This document shows positions 48,779 to 49,148 of a stretch of DNA of 49,148 nucleotides, one piece after another; position 1 is the stretch's first letter, and each line of letters begins with the position of its first letter. A program made the translations under genes and the position numbers. The notes under the pieces were generated by a model. That model had not been told where the DNA came from. It ran no database searches and was given only the letters and a program-made list of their open reading frames with translations. Where the stretch lies: NCBI RefSeq assembly GCF_000430785.1, contig NZ_AUMR01000049.1, positions 1 to 49,148 of the forward strand, in the 5' to 3' direction. This DNA comes from Ectobacillus panaciterrae DSM 19096 (GTDB lineage Bacteria > Bacillota > Bacilli > Bacillales > Bacillaceae_G).

Positions 48779-49148
48779 TCAGAACTTCAAAAGAAAGTCT
48801 TTATTTATTTTATAAATAAAGACTTTCTCAGAGTGACGAGAAACCCAAAGGGTTTCTCGTTTCTTAAAAGAACGATTTGTTTCAAAATAATAAAATAGAA
48901 TAACATACAGAAGAAATTGTGAGGAATAGTCCTTCACCTTACCTATTTTGGTAAGGTGAAGGGCTATTTTTTTCATGTTTTGGCAGGCAGCTGTGAGGTA
49001 TGCCTGCATTTGGACAGACTTCAGCCCGCGAAATCGAGCATAACGATAGCCATGGAGCTCTTTGGCATCAGCGAAGCTCCGCTCAATCGTGGAACAGCGA
49101 ACCTTGTACAGTCGCTTTCCTGTTTTGGTTCGTTTATTGGCTCGGACT
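48779..49148 (-). CDS. IS1182-family transposase, C-terminal part (cut by window end)
   Basis: The frame is open to the last base. [20 protein letters not shown], then [20 protein letters not shown] and [20 protein letters not shown] are the C-terminal signature (E-R-x-F-x-D-x-K-x-x-H-G-x-R) of IS1182/IS4-like DDE transposases, with the catalytic Glu in ERS. The last about 60 codons run through three hairpins (CTTCACCTTACC, GAGAAACCC and AAAGTCTTTATTTAT stems), so the functional end may be near 48950 and the rest is terminator/IS end. Confidence 0.85.
   Translation of the reverse strand, partial: VRANKRTKTGKRLYKVRCSTIERSFADAKELHGYRYARFRGLKSVQMQAYLTAACQNMKKIALHLTKIGKVKDYSSQFLLYVILFYYFETNRSFKKRETLWVSRHSEKVFIYKINKDFLLKF

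Noticed and set aside
1-49148. tRNA, rRNA or a phage module
   Set aside because: No cloverleaf-like tRNA ends, rRNA-like segments, integrase or phage structural genes were found.

Overview
The window is from a low-GC, spore-forming Bacillaceae chromosome. Supporting genes are an alpha/beta-type SASP behind a sigma-G-like promoter, BrxA, YpgR, YpgQ, YuzB, YfmR-type ABC-F, a YqxD tail, and argS behind a T-box. The homogentisate operon recalls Bacillus cereus-like lineages, but I cannot name the species. No rRNA or tRNA gene was seen.

Layout. 1-4.4 kb: yqxD tail, a YdeI-like protein with a CDGSH iron-sulfur motif, and a GC-rich membrane-anchored DJ-1/PfpI protein. 4.0-8.3 kb: a ComP/ComA-like PAS kinase and response regulator between two decayed copies of a peptide-export locus (Cys-containing peptide, HlyD-type adaptor, ABC exporter). 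8.3-13.8 kb: a broken WXG/LXG-like gene, a TVP38-type membrane protein, an LRR protein and a 1.38-kb element with 23-bp terminal inverted repeats carrying a lipoprotein gene. 13.9-19.2 kb: several 20-bp direct-repeat arrays and small minus-strand genes (PhzF-like, membrane protein, GNAT, lipoprotein, PadR with partner). 19.2-24.7 kb: core block argS, methyltransferase, brxA, DCC protein, ypgR, ssb. 25-34 kb: WXG100-like pair, DUF2785, DUF2252, HAD phosphatase, SASP, M50 protease, IS6 remnant, long-form threonine synthase, YczE-like membrane protein. 34.4-37.1 kb: divergent LysR/AbrB-type transporter and gene fragments. 37.4-42.8 kb: tyrosine-to-homogentisate catabolic operon and yuzB. 43-49 kb: MITE-like element, Pat-like GNAT, BI-1 protein, ABC-F and HD pair, SPW protein, IS1182-type transposase end.

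The most striking signal is a family of ten 25-29 bp sites, about 2.0 to 48.2 kb, all in one orientation, that resemble the XerC/XerD core site dif: on the + strand about TGTTCACATAA, a variable centre, then TTATCGGAAGT. Most lie 50-200 bp after the stop codon of a minus-strand gene and just before its intrinsic terminator. Two sites flanking the phzF-like gene have identical centres. This looks like gene cassettes each followed by a Xer recombination site, recalling pdif modules of Acinetobacter plasmids or integron cassettes. An RNA 3'-UTR motif is the main alternative.

The arrays of 20-bp iteron-like repeats, the MITE-like repeats and the many truncated genes (at least ten) also point to repeated gain and loss of small DNA modules between core genes.
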